Assembly: GCA_000753945.1 (NCBI GenBank)
Contig: JQOA01000009.1
Span: 14,704-27,429, forward strand
DNA length: 12,726 nt
Source: Smithella sp. D17
GTDB taxonomy: Bacteria > Desulfobacterota > Syntrophia > Syntrophales > Smithellaceae
Direction of reading: 5' to 3'
The notes below the pieces were generated by a model. It was not told where the DNA came from and ran no database searches. It saw only the letters and a program-made list of their open reading frames with translations. Both the position numbers and the translations under genes were made by a program. This document shows, piece by piece, positions 6,370 to 12,726 of the stretch (position 1 is the stretch's first letter; each line of letters opens with the position of its first letter).

Positions 6370-6459
6370 GTGAAACAAGACTATGAAAAGCCTGAACTAA
6401 TTGTTTATGAAGATCTTTCGGACATAACGACCCAGCAGCCCAGCAAAATAATGGGATAA
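6370..6459 (+). CDS. RiPP precursor peptide, 29 aa, lasso-type leader
   Basis: The GTG start is preceded five bases upstream by AGGAGGTG (6357-6364), an almost perfect Shine-Dalgarno site, and a terminator follows, so this short frame is very likely translated. The leader YEKPELIVYEDLSDIT carries the lasso-precursor signature YxxPxL, with Leu16 and a Thr twelve residues after the Pro. The usual Gly midway between them is Glu14. In lasso precursors that Thr is the second-last leader residue. By that rule the leader is residues 1-21 and the core is residues 22-29, QQPSKIMG. The core is too short for a lasso fold and has no Asp or Glu to close a ring, which agrees with the missing cyclase gene. 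Its N-terminal Gln suits the glutaminyl cyclase encoded nearby; Ser25 and Lys26 are plausible sites for the kinase and formyltransferase. The gene and signature are seen; the cleavage site and modifications are inferred. Confidence 0.8.
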   Translation: MKQDYEKPELIVYEDLSDITTQQPSKIMG

Positions 6460-6483
6460 AGTATCACGTTCTGTTTTCTTAAG

Positions 6484-6532
6484 GGCATTCAATACCCGCG
6501 GATTAAGTTCTGGCATTGAGTGCCTTTTTTTT
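6484..6532 (+). terminator. Rho-independent terminator of the precursor gene
   Basis: A 10-bp stem with one G-U pair, GGCATTCAAT (6484-6493) with ATTGAGTGCC (6515-6524), has a 21-base loop and is followed by eight T. It lies 24 bases after the precursor stop and confines the transcript to the peptide gene. The kinase gene on the other strand ends just beyond it. Confidence 0.85.
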
Positions 6533-6541
6533 CTCAGTAAA

Positions 6542-7534
6542 TTAAATTGTTTCTGCCAATTCTTCAATCTTGGCCGTAAAATCAGCCATATCTGTTCCGA
6601 ACTTGACAAGCCGGCATTCGATATTTTCGACCATCTCCATAATGAAGTCAAACTTGGCCGCCCTGTATTGAGGATGCACACCGGTTATGGTTACAGGAAA
6701 GAGCCCTCCGACCAGTTTTGTGGGCGTGATCGCTGTTATTTCTGTTTGGGGTTCGCCGGTCAGTTCCAGCAGACAAAGGGCCTTAAGCGGCACTCTGTTT
6801 TTCCATAATGACTTTTTTGTGTCTCCCAGTTTTAGATAATGTTCTTCTGCTATAACAGCATATTCATGGCACTCGTCCTTCGCAACAAAGAATCTCGATA
6901 GAGCATCATACCGAACCTTAATAATATCCGAGATGGATCCTGCCGAGTATCCGGCGTTTTTGAACAGGTACAGCTTTTCATCAGTAATGATGGGCATTCC
7001 TTTCTGCATCAAGGCAAAAGCGGCTGTAGATTTGCCCGCGCCGGAGTCGCCCGTAAAGGCGATCCCTTTGCCCCTAACCGAGGCACAGGATGCATGCATG
7101 GGGAAAATACCCCTTGATGTTAAAAGTTTATCCAGAGGGTGATCGACGAAAAGATATTTCTGATAAGTTGGCAGCATGGCGCTGCCGCACATCAGAGAAA
7201 CGGCACTACCTTTGCTGAAATCAATCATAATCCGACCTGCTCCCGCATAGTCGATCCATTGCCTGCTTCCGTTTATATAAATTGTAAAATCAAAGTTTTC
7301 ATTTACTTCCATGATACGGCTTTCGATCTTATATTCAGATCCGGGAAGAGGCATGAGCTTCTCTATCTCCCCGATGTCCGCTCCGCTTATTTCCAAAGAA
7401 AGCTCCGGCTCATGTGATCCTTTTCCCGGAGTCATCGCGTACCATAAGCAAAGGTCTTTCAGACACGGATCCCAGTTGCCGAATATCCTCAATGACCTGC
7501 CGAACGCGTCAAATATGTATAAATAATCACTCAC
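6542..7534 (-). CDS. HPr-kinase-like peptide kinase
   Basis: This is a 330-residue protein with an HPr kinase/phosphorylase-type C-terminal domain. FPMHAS (144-149) is followed by the P-loop GDSGAGKST (162-170) and PIITDE (181-186) at the place of the usual Asp-Asp pair, here Asp185-Glu186. The N-terminal 140 residues are unlike the HprK regulatory domain. Known: HprK-like kinases in lasso clusters of the paeninodin type phosphorylate a serine of the precursor. Here the only serine in the predicted core is Ser25. It is the last gene of the U32-nucleotidyltransferase-B1-kinase unit, starting 14 bases after the B1 stop with a GTG and a weak ribosome binding site, so translation is probably coupled. 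There is no HPr or PTS gene nearby, which argues against a carbon-catabolite role. Kinase family is well supported; the substrate is inference. Confidence 0.85.
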   Translation of the reverse strand: MSDYLYIFDAFGRSLRIFGNWDPCLKDLCLWYAMTPGKGSHEPELSLEISGADIGEIEKLMPLPGSEYKIESRIMEVNENFDFTIYINGSRQWIDYAGAGRIMIDFSKGSAVSLMCGSAMLPTYQKYLFVDHPLDKLLTSRGIFPMHASCASVRGKGIAFTGDSGAGKSTAAFALMQKGMPIITDEKLYLFKNAGYSAGSISDIIKVRYDALSRFFVAKDECHEYAVIAEEHYLKLGDTKKSLWKNRVPLKALCLLELTGEPQTEITAITPTKLVGGLFPVTITGVHPQYRAAKFDFIMEMVENIECRLVKFGTDMADFTAKIEELAETI

Positions 7535-7548
7535 TTTAATCCGCTTCG

Positions 7549-7815
7549 TTAATCCAGAGTTATCAGTTTGTTCTCGACCAATGACTTCACCAAATCTTCA
7601 ATATCTTTGGTGAGCCTCTCTCTTTCTACGTTGAAATCTTCGAGAAGCAACGAAACAATTTCCGACATGCTTCTTGTCCCGTCTATCTTTTCCCAGAAGG
7701 TGCCGCCGACTTTGTTCAGACCGTAATATTTGCCGCTGACAGGATTAAGCAGTACGATTTCTCCCTTGACATTCTTCCCGATAATATCCGGATTCTTTTT
7801 AGGAACTCTTTCCAT
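7549..7815 (-). CDS. PqqD-like leader-binding protein (lasso B1/RRE)
   Basis: This 88-residue PqqD-family protein should form a RiPP recognition element: three N-terminal beta strands, represented by IVLLNPVSGKYYGLN (20-34), then a winged-helix segment with GGTFWEKIDGTRSMSEIVSLL (38-58) and a C-terminal helix. Such proteins bind the YxxP part of a leader and deliver it to the B2 protease and tailoring enzymes. It is freestanding here, not fused to B2. GGGAGAT lies upstream of the ATG at workable spacing. It sits between the nucleotidyltransferase (32 bases) and the kinase (14 bases) in one unit. B1 in one transcription unit and B2 in another is a little unusual, since they are commonly adjacent. 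Confidence 0.88.
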   Translation of the reverse strand: MERVPKKNPDIIGKNVKGEIVLLNPVSGKYYGLNKVGGTFWEKIDGTRSMSEIVSLLLEDFNVERERLTKDIEDLVKSLVENKLITLD

Positions 7816-7847
7816 AAGTTTTATCTCCCTGTATATTTCTTAATATA

Positions 7848-9029
7848 CTATTTTATTCGTCTGCCGCGCAACAACTGACTGCCAATGATGTAAATATTAT
7901 AAAAAGGCTGCAACAACTTAGGAACCTTCTTTTCCGATCCCTGCCAGAAGGTCACGCCCTGTGGATCAAATATGAAATAAGAAATTATTCCCAGACGACC
8001 GGCCAGTGTCGCGGGGCAGAGGACCATGCAAAAATATGAAGCGAGTCTTGACCGTTCATCGCGCATCAGGCAGCTTTTATAAAAGTGGTACTCGCCCGGC
8101 AGCAGGGTGCTGTCCGGCAGGAATTTGCACCATATTGCCGACCCCGGAGATGAAGCGGGCATGTAATCGGCGGCAAGCCTTAGACAGACGCCCAGCAATT
8201 TGCGACAGTCAGGTGACGCTGATGTTCTGTAGATGAAATCCCAGTCAAGATCACGGCCGTAGCGTTTGAGGAAAAGACACAGTTCAATAAACCATCGGAG
8301 TCCGGTGTATTCATGATGAATGGCAAAATGCAATGCCAGATGAATAAACTGCATCTCCGGCGACAACCTTCTTGCCGTTTCGCCTCCGATAACGACCGTA
8401 CCGTTATGTTCCCACCAGGGAAATCTGTCCAGCAATAGATAATCATTCAGGGGATAGCCCGCGCGCATCTTCCAGTGCAGATCAATGCCCACTGTCAGGA
8501 CACCGGACTTCTTAGCAAAGTGCGACTCGCCAGTAATATCGGTTAATTTTGCAAAATCATCCCTGCTGCCTTTGAACGACGGAATGATATAGTCGGAATA
8601 TCCTTCAGAATGCAGATGATCGAACGCCTTCGTCCGGTCACCCGGCCGGATCAGCAGGTCTATGTCGCTCATGGTCCGGGCCGAGGTGTCGCCGTATATG
8701 TCTTCCATATAAGACAAGCCCTTCAGCAGAATGTTTTCCACCCCCGCGGAGGATAATCCTTTCAGAACTTTTGCGCATTCCGATTCATAAAAAGCATTAT
8801 ACGCGGCAACCCGACGGGCAGTTTTTTGCAGGGTATCAGCATCCGCAGCAGGTATTTTTAAACCGGCATCTTTTTTCAAAAGGAGGTCGGAAAAATACCC
8901 GGCCATACCCGTTTTTTCTATCGCGGCAATCATGGCCGGCCAATCCACATCGCGCAATGCGGGCGCTTTGCCGGAGCTTAAGGCGTCAATCAGTGACAAC
9001 ATGTTCTCATTAAATCGTGGTCGACGCAT
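7848..9029 (-). CDS. Family-5 nucleotidyltransferase (lasso-cluster type)
   Basis: This 393-residue protein matches the uncharacterised nucleotidyltransferase family often seen beside the HprK-like kinase in lasso clusters. The core motif is LLKGLSYMEDIYGD (101-114), then ARTMSDIDLLI (117-127), with Asp122 and Asp124 as the metal-binding pair, then GIDLHWK (181-187) carrying a possible third acid at Asp183. A histidine-rich helix, HLALHFAIHHE (230-240), follows. Helical C-terminal sequence fills the rest. The start is supported by AAGAGGAG eight bases before the ATG. The gene lies 60 bases after the U32-like gene and 32 before B1. Known for the family: NTP-dependent transfer chemistry is expected, but the product is not established. 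It might modify the peptide or add to a phosphate placed by the kinase; this is inference. Confidence 0.82.
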   Translation of the reverse strand: MRRPRFNENMLSLIDALSSGKAPALRDVDWPAMIAAIEKTGMAGYFSDLLLKKDAGLKIPAADADTLQKTARRVAAYNAFYESECAKVLKGLSSAGVENILLKGLSYMEDIYGDTSARTMSDIDLLIRPGDRTKAFDHLHSEGYSDYIIPSFKGSRDDFAKLTDITGESHFAKKSGVLTVGIDLHWKMRAGYPLNDYLLLDRFPWWEHNGTVVIGGETARRLSPEMQFIHLALHFAIHHEYTGLRWFIELCLFLKRYGRDLDWDFIYRTSASPDCRKLLGVCLRLAADYMPASSPGSAIWCKFLPDSTLLPGEYHFYKSCLMRDERSRLASYFCMVLCPATLAGRLGIISYFIFDPQGVTFWQGSEKKVPKLLQPFYNIYIIGSQLLRGRRIK

Positions 9030-9089
9030 TTCGCTTTCTCCTCTTAAAGCAAATGGCGGTTTAAAGTGTCCATTGACCGGGAAATTGAT

Positions 9090-10169
9090 TTACTCAGCTC
9101 CGTCCAGCGTTGTCCGGATTAAATGCCGCAGGCGGCGATATGATTTCATGAATATATCTGGCTGTTTCGGTCCGCCGTTAACTTCCTTGATTTTATCCAT
9201 CATATCAAAGCATAACCGACACTGACGCTCATCGCAGTTCATTGCACAATTTTCAACGGTAGAGAAAAAATTATCATCAAACAGGTGCGATGGAATTTCA
9301 CCGATATTTTGATCTATGATGTCACCGTATCCGGCCGTGATGAAATCGACGATATTGTACGAAGCATTCGTGTTCAAAACGTGCATAAATTTTTTTGTAA
9401 CCGATAAAATCGTATCTCGACCGCGTGGAAGCTTAACAACGCTGATGAATGGCAGCAAAGTCTTCAAACGTGAAACCGTTACCCAGTTTGCCTTGAAAAA
9501 AAACCGGGGATCCAGTGACACATCGGGGTTTTTACACAAATACTGGTCTTTGCTCAGGCTTCTGGCGAGAAACCAGCGGTGCCCGTGCGGGGCGCTTTCA
9601 TCAGGGCAGTTATGGTGGCACCCCTCGAAGGCAATCACCTTCTGGGCGAATCCTGCTTTATGATTGCGCTCCAGTTGCGCTGGATTACGAATAATATTGA
9701 CAGAGGGGTTGTGCAGCACCACCCCTTCTCTGCGCTCTTCTTCCAGTTCCTTTTCGGTCATCCGATGCGAGAGACAGGACCCCTGAATTTCGCAGTCCGG
9801 AAGGGCGTCTTTCAGCCGCTTTATCAGTTCCAGGTCGGCGACGACGAAACTGCGAACACCTCGGGGATAGAATTCTTTGAGGACATTATCGATCACCACT
9901 TTATAGTTATCATGCAGAAGATAGTTGAGCAGCAGGGTTAATTTGAACCCTGTATGCTCCTGATTCCAGGATATTAATCTCATCGTTCGTTTGCGGGCTT
10001 CATCAAGGGATACTTTCTGATTCCCCGCCCGTCCGCTGGAGCTGATTTGGGGATTGTAATGGGGGAAATGCAGATCATATATGTGTTGCCTGAAGGCGGT
10101 CAATCCCCGTAAATGTCTCTTCTTGGTCAGATGAGGTGAAAATCCAATGGTAAGTTTGATATTTTCCAT
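9090..10169 (-). CDS. U32-peptidase-like TIM-barrel protein, cysteine-rich
   Basis: This is the first gene of the minus-strand unit, 359 residues. The layout resembles the U32 family (UbiU/UbiV, TrhP, RlhA). A barrel strand and helix, RGVRSFVVADLELIKRL (103-119), is followed by CEIQGSCLSHR (126-136). Then come IAFEGCHHNCP (179-189) with Cys184/Cys188, and Cys212. FFFKANWVTVSRLKTL (223-238) and VVKLPRGRDT (244-253) recall the end of UbiV. Cys132, Cys184, Cys188 and Cys212 could hold the Fe-S cluster typical of the family. An extra group, Cys308, Cys312, Cys317 and Cys320, near the C-terminus could bind a second cluster or zinc. There is no CxxxCxxC of a radical SAM enzyme. Known U32 members act in hydroxylation of tRNA, rRNA or ubiquinone precursors; here a role in peptide modification is suggested only by context. 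No clear ribosome binding site precedes the ATG. Family assignment is by eye and tentative. Confidence 0.6.
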   Translation of the reverse strand: MENIKLTIGFSPHLTKKRHLRGLTAFRQHIYDLHFPHYNPQISSSGRAGNQKVSLDEARKRTMRLISWNQEHTGFKLTLLLNYLLHDNYKVVIDNVLKEFYPRGVRSFVVADLELIKRLKDALPDCEIQGSCLSHRMTEKELEEERREGVVLHNPSVNIIRNPAQLERNHKAGFAQKVIAFEGCHHNCPDESAPHGHRWFLARSLSKDQYLCKNPDVSLDPRFFFKANWVTVSRLKTLLPFISVVKLPRGRDTILSVTKKFMHVLNTNASYNIVDFITAGYGDIIDQNIGEIPSHLFDDNFFSTVENCAMNCDERQCRLCFDMMDKIKEVNGGPKQPDIFMKSYRRLRHLIRTTLDGAE

Positions 10170-10260
10170 GAGTCGTTAGATTTCTTTCACGGCTTGAGCC
10201 ATGGCCGGTTAAGGATACTTTTGTCTGTACTCTTGTTAAGAACTTTCTTCTTGTCCGTGA

Positions 10261-10289
10261 ACTATAAAAAAAGCATTTTTGTGTGTCAA
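10261..10289 (-). promoter_or_regulatory. Promoter of the U32-nucleotidyltransferase-B1-kinase unit
   Basis: On the minus strand, TTGACA (10284-10289), a 17-base spacer and TATAGT (10261-10266) give a near-consensus promoter, with a leader of about 85 bases. Directly upstream of the -35 is TGTGAAATAGTAA, closely like TGTGATAGTA in the same place at the formyltransferase promoter. Confidence 0.75.
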
Positions 10290-10390
10290 TTACTATTTCA
10301 CAATACGGGCCACAAGTAAAAGCTATTGATTATCTTTTGAAAGATTGTATGAACTGACAAAATGGAAAGAATACAGAAAGAGATGATTAA

Positions 10391-10420
10391 GAAGGCAGGA
10401 TCGTTTCTGATCCTGCCTTC
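10391..10420. terminator. Strong 12-bp hairpin, possible terminator
   Basis: GAAGGCAGGATC (10391-10402) pairs perfectly with GATCCTGCCTTC (10409-10420) around a 6-base loop. No T-run follows on the plus strand and only a weak one (CTTCTTAATC) on the minus strand. It may end minus-strand transcription coming from the acyl-CoA dehydrogenase gene before it reaches the U32 promoter. Confidence 0.5.
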
Positions 10421-10673
10421 TGGTGCATCTAATGGAGTGTTTCAGTAACGGCTTCACAATGTTGTCTTTTCGAGTCCGCCCAAGCGGACGAGAAATCCTA
10501 GTAATTTAAAAATACTGAAAGATATCTCCCCGAGCATACCCAAGCATACGCCGGGGTTCCCTGCCGGGCTTTCGCCTTCGGTCGATATGACAACCCTGGC
10601 TTTCCGCTAGATTTTATTATCTCATGCCCAACAATTTTCTTGTCTTTACGCCCTTCCACAGGGTACGTTCGCC
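10421..10673. other. Non-coding spacer with small hairpins
   Basis: No gene is supported here. The stretch holds a hairpin GTCCGC-CCAA-GCGGAC (10474-10489), a short direct repeat AGCATAC inside a CCCCG/CGGGG pairing (around 10527-10556), and AGGGTACGTTCGCCCT (10660-10675) overlapping the dehydrogenase stop. It has the look of degenerate interspersed repeat material, but copy number cannot be judged from the window. Confidence 0.45.
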
Positions 10674-12500
10674 CTACATGAAGCTTTCTTCGGGGATATC
10701 GATCGCGCTGCGGTCGCCGAACTTCATCGATTTGAGATAGCCGAAAATATCGGGAACATGATTCATGACATAGAACCGGGCCGTGGCAATTTTGCCCTTG
10801 TAGAAATCGGCGTCGATTTTGCCCTTCTCTTTCATCTTTGCCGCCGCCAGAAGCGCCTGGTCGAGCAAGAGCATGCCACAGTAGACTCTGGCGCCTGCAT
10901 GCAGGGTCCGGGTGGCAAAAAGTTGTTTCATCTGCTTGTCGCCCTTCGTCCAGGCGTCATTCATGTTGATGATCTCTTTGAAAGCCGCCATGGCTTCCGC
11001 CATCATCGCGAATTCCGCCGCGAATTCGTCCGTCTTCCTGCCGGCGACGAAATCGTCGATTTGCGCCACCCACTTTTTGAACGGCGCGCCGTCCTTCATG
11101 GTAAACTTGCGGCCGGTATAATCCTGAGCCTGGATGAAGTTGGTGCCTTCCCAGATTCCATAAATCACAACATCCCGGTACAGTTCCGCCGGGGCATACT
11201 CTTCCGTGAAGCCGTAGCCGCCGAGGCACTGGATGGCGTCACCGGTGGCCAGCCTCGCCATATCGGATGTATAGGCCTTGCACATGGGGTTGTTGATCGC
11301 AAACATATCATCATAAAATTCCCGCTCTTCCGGCGTTGCGGCATCGACGGCCAGATCGCGGTAGAGATAGGACTTGTAAATGAGCGCCCGGCAGGCCTCC
11401 AGTATGGACTTCTGGGACAAAAGCATGCGGCGGACATCTTCGTGTTCGATGATCCGGACACTGGGGCCCTTGGGGTTGGTGGAATGTTTGCTCTGCACGC
11501 GCAGCTTGGTATAATCCAGAGCGGCGTAATAGGCGGCGCCGATGCATCCCAGGGAGAACAGGCCCGTGTTCAGGCGTTCCTCGTTCATATACGCAAACAT
11601 CTGCTTCATGCCGATGCCGCGTCCGTCTTTCACTTCCGCTTCTCCCACCATCCAGCCGTAGCAGTTCTCGTTTTCACCCATGGAGAGGGTGGCGGTCGTC
11701 GAGCCGTGAATACCCAGCTTGTGCTCGATGCCCATGGTGGTGACGTCATTCCAGGCGCCCAGCGAACCGTCCTCGTTAACCCAGAACTTGGGCACGATGA
11801 AAAGCGATATGCCCGCGGTGCCTTCCTTGGCGCCCGGGGTCTTGGCCAGCATCAGATGGATGATGTTTTCCGCCAGGTCATGGTCGCCGGAAGAAATGAA
11901 GCATTTCGTTCCGGTGAGCTTATACTTGCCGGGCGTGCCGGTGGGAAACGCCTTGCTCTGCACCGCGCCGACTTCGGAGCCTGCGCCCGGTTCGGTAAGC
12001 CCCATAGTCCCGCCCCATTCACCTGTGCGCAGTTTGGGAATAAACAGGTCCTGTTGTTTTTGCGTGGCAAATTCATGAAGCACGGTGATCGCGCCCTGCG
12101 TCAGACACCAGAACATAACGATCGACGGCGAAGCGGCGGACTGCATCTCCAGAATCGGCGCATACCAGCACAGCGGTATTTTGCCTTCGCCGCGGTAACC
12201 GAACTGGGGTCCCAGTTCCGCATCCATCACGGTTTTATAAACATTCTTGAACGAATCCGGGGTCACCACCGCATGTTCATTGCCGCCCACAAATTTCGCG
12301 CCGGGTTCATCGGCGTCTTTGTTGGCCGGACACATCACATCGCGGCAGACTTTAAAGTTGACATCGAGGAAGCTGTTGATGTCGTCCATCCCGTAGTATT
12401 CTTTGTAAGCATCAAGGCTCAAGAGCTTTTCCACGCCGAGCCATTCTTTGATCTGGAACATGATGTCCCGCGTCTGATACAACCAATTACTGTGTGCCAT
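10674..12500 (-). CDS. Acyl-CoA dehydrogenase, long DmdC/AidB-like type
   Basis: This is a cytoplasmic FAD-dependent enzyme that oxidises an acyl-CoA to the 2,3-enoyl-CoA, passing electrons to ETF. At 608 residues it belongs to the long class with an extra N-terminal segment and an extra C-terminal domain, as in methylmercaptopropionyl-CoA dehydrogenase. Signatures are GLTEPGAGSEVGA (167-179, FAD/substrate loop), KCFISSGDH (199-207), and QCLGGYGFTEEYAPAE (424-439). YGIWEGTN (447-454) places the catalytic Glu at 451. The start is fixed by AGGAGG eight bases before the ATG. It is the only gene on its transcript within the window. In a syntrophic anaerobe it would serve fatty or aromatic acid oxidation; the chain-length preference cannot be read from sequence. 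Codon use is clearly more GC-rich than in the cyclase and formyltransferase genes, which gives a long meaningless antisense frame. Confidence 0.93.
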   Translation of the reverse strand: MAHSNWLYQTRDIMFQIKEWLGVEKLLSLDAYKEYYGMDDINSFLDVNFKVCRDVMCPANKDADEPGAKFVGGNEHAVVTPDSFKNVYKTVMDAELGPQFGYRGEGKIPLCWYAPILEMQSAASPSIVMFWCLTQGAITVLHEFATQKQQDLFIPKLRTGEWGGTMGLTEPGAGSEVGAVQSKAFPTGTPGKYKLTGTKCFISSGDHDLAENIIHLMLAKTPGAKEGTAGISLFIVPKFWVNEDGSLGAWNDVTTMGIEHKLGIHGSTTATLSMGENENCYGWMVGEAEVKDGRGIGMKQMFAYMNEERLNTGLFSLGCIGAAYYAALDYTKLRVQSKHSTNPKGPSVRIIEHEDVRRMLLSQKSILEACRALIYKSYLYRDLAVDAATPEEREFYDDMFAINNPMCKAYTSDMARLATGDAIQCLGGYGFTEEYAPAELYRDVVIYGIWEGTNFIQAQDYTGRKFTMKDGAPFKKWVAQIDDFVAGRKTDEFAAEFAMMAEAMAAFKEIINMNDAWTKGDKQMKQLFATRTLHAGARVYCGMLLLDQALLAAAKMKEKGKIDADFYKGKIATARFYVMNHVPDIFGYLKSMKFGDRSAIDIPEESFM

Positions 12501-12523
12501 ATTGAATTCCTCCTGTTATCAGT

Positions 12524-12551
12524 CTTTATCTAAATCGACGGCAACTGTCAA
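12524..12551 (-). promoter_or_regulatory. Possible promoter of the acyl-CoA dehydrogenase gene
   Basis: A perfect TTGACA (12546-12551) on the minus strand is followed after 16 bases by TAAAGA (12524-12529), a poor -10. The start would fall almost at the ribosome binding site, so the true promoter may lie in the AT-rich sequence further upstream (12552-12726), which otherwise shows no gene. Confidence 0.3.
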
Positions 12552-12726
12552 ACTGATATTTTAATTAAAAGAAGATTTATACCGGCATTATTTTTATACC
12601 CAAAATACCAAGTAGCAAAAGTTTATTTTGTTGGATTTTTAAGCACTTTTTTCTTTGCATTTTTCTCAAAAAAGAGTAATATCTGCTTCATAAATCGGGA
12701 AAACCAAGTTAGTATATTAATTGTTC

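Noticed and set aside
6370..6459. Ordinary lasso peptide precursor
   Set aside because: The predicted core has only eight residues and no Asp or Glu for ring closure, and no cyclase gene is present, so a lasso product is not supported.
9090..10169. Radical SAM enzyme as identity of the cysteine-rich protein
   Set aside because: No CxxxCxxC motif is present; the cysteine spacings and barrel-like segments fit U32-type proteins better.
10527..10556. CRISPR-like or tandem repeat (AGCATAC twice)
   Set aside because: There are only two short copies three bases apart, with no array structure and no cas genes.
10758..12533. Plus-strand open frame of 591 codons opposite the acyl-CoA dehydrogenase gene
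   Set aside because: It mirrors the codon phase of a GC-rich, clearly recognised gene, has no family signature and an unlikely composition rich in His, Gly and Arg. It is an antisense shadow.

Overview
The window looks like the chromosome of a Gram-negative anaerobe, most likely a Syntrophus/Smithella-type member of the Desulfobacterota. This is inference from gene content: a DmdC/AidB-like acyl-CoA dehydrogenase of about 600 residues, a short-form SerA with an ACT domain, mixed base composition and sigma-70 type promoters. Nothing in the window fixes the species.

Left flank (1-3592, all plus strand): the 3' part of purA (adenylosuccinate synthetase) runs in from the left edge. It is followed by tRNA-Lys(UUU) with its own promoter and terminator, then a 113-bp inverted-repeat element. 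Next come a D-3-phosphoglycerate dehydrogenase gene (serA) with a consensus promoter and a strong terminator, and a PaaI-type hotdog thioesterase. Right flank (10170-12726): about 500 bases without a gene but with hairpins, then a long acyl-CoA dehydrogenase gene on the minus strand.

Between the flanks (3756-10169) lies a compact peptide-maturation locus that resembles a lasso-peptide cluster but is not one. It has a lasso-type leader protease (B2), a PqqD-like leader-binding protein (B1), an HPr-kinase-like kinase and a family-5 nucleotidyltransferase, all known companions of lasso precursors. In the middle, on the opposite strand, is a 29-residue peptide gene too short for most gene callers, with a near-perfect ribosome binding site, its own promoter and a terminator. 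The peptide carries the lasso leader signature YxxPxL, with a Thr twelve residues after the Pro. The asparagine-synthetase-like lasso cyclase (C protein) is absent. In its place are a plant-type glutaminyl cyclase without a signal peptide, a methionyl-tRNA-formyltransferase-like enzyme, and a U32-peptidase-like TIM-barrel protein with many cysteines.

Working hypothesis: B1 presents the leader, B2 cuts after Thr20-Thr21, and the freed eight-residue core QQPSKIMG has an N-terminal Gln that the cytoplasmic cyclase closes to pyroglutamate. Ser25 (kinase) and Lys26 (formyltransferase) are the obvious targets for the other enzymes. The product would be a short, linear, N-terminally blocked peptide made with lasso-type leader machinery, a RiPP type I do not know from the literature. 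The genes form three transcription units: U32-nucleotidyltransferase-B1-kinase (minus), formyltransferase-cyclase-B2 (minus) and the precursor (plus). The two minus-strand promoters share a TGTGA/ATAGT box immediately upstream of their -35 elements.
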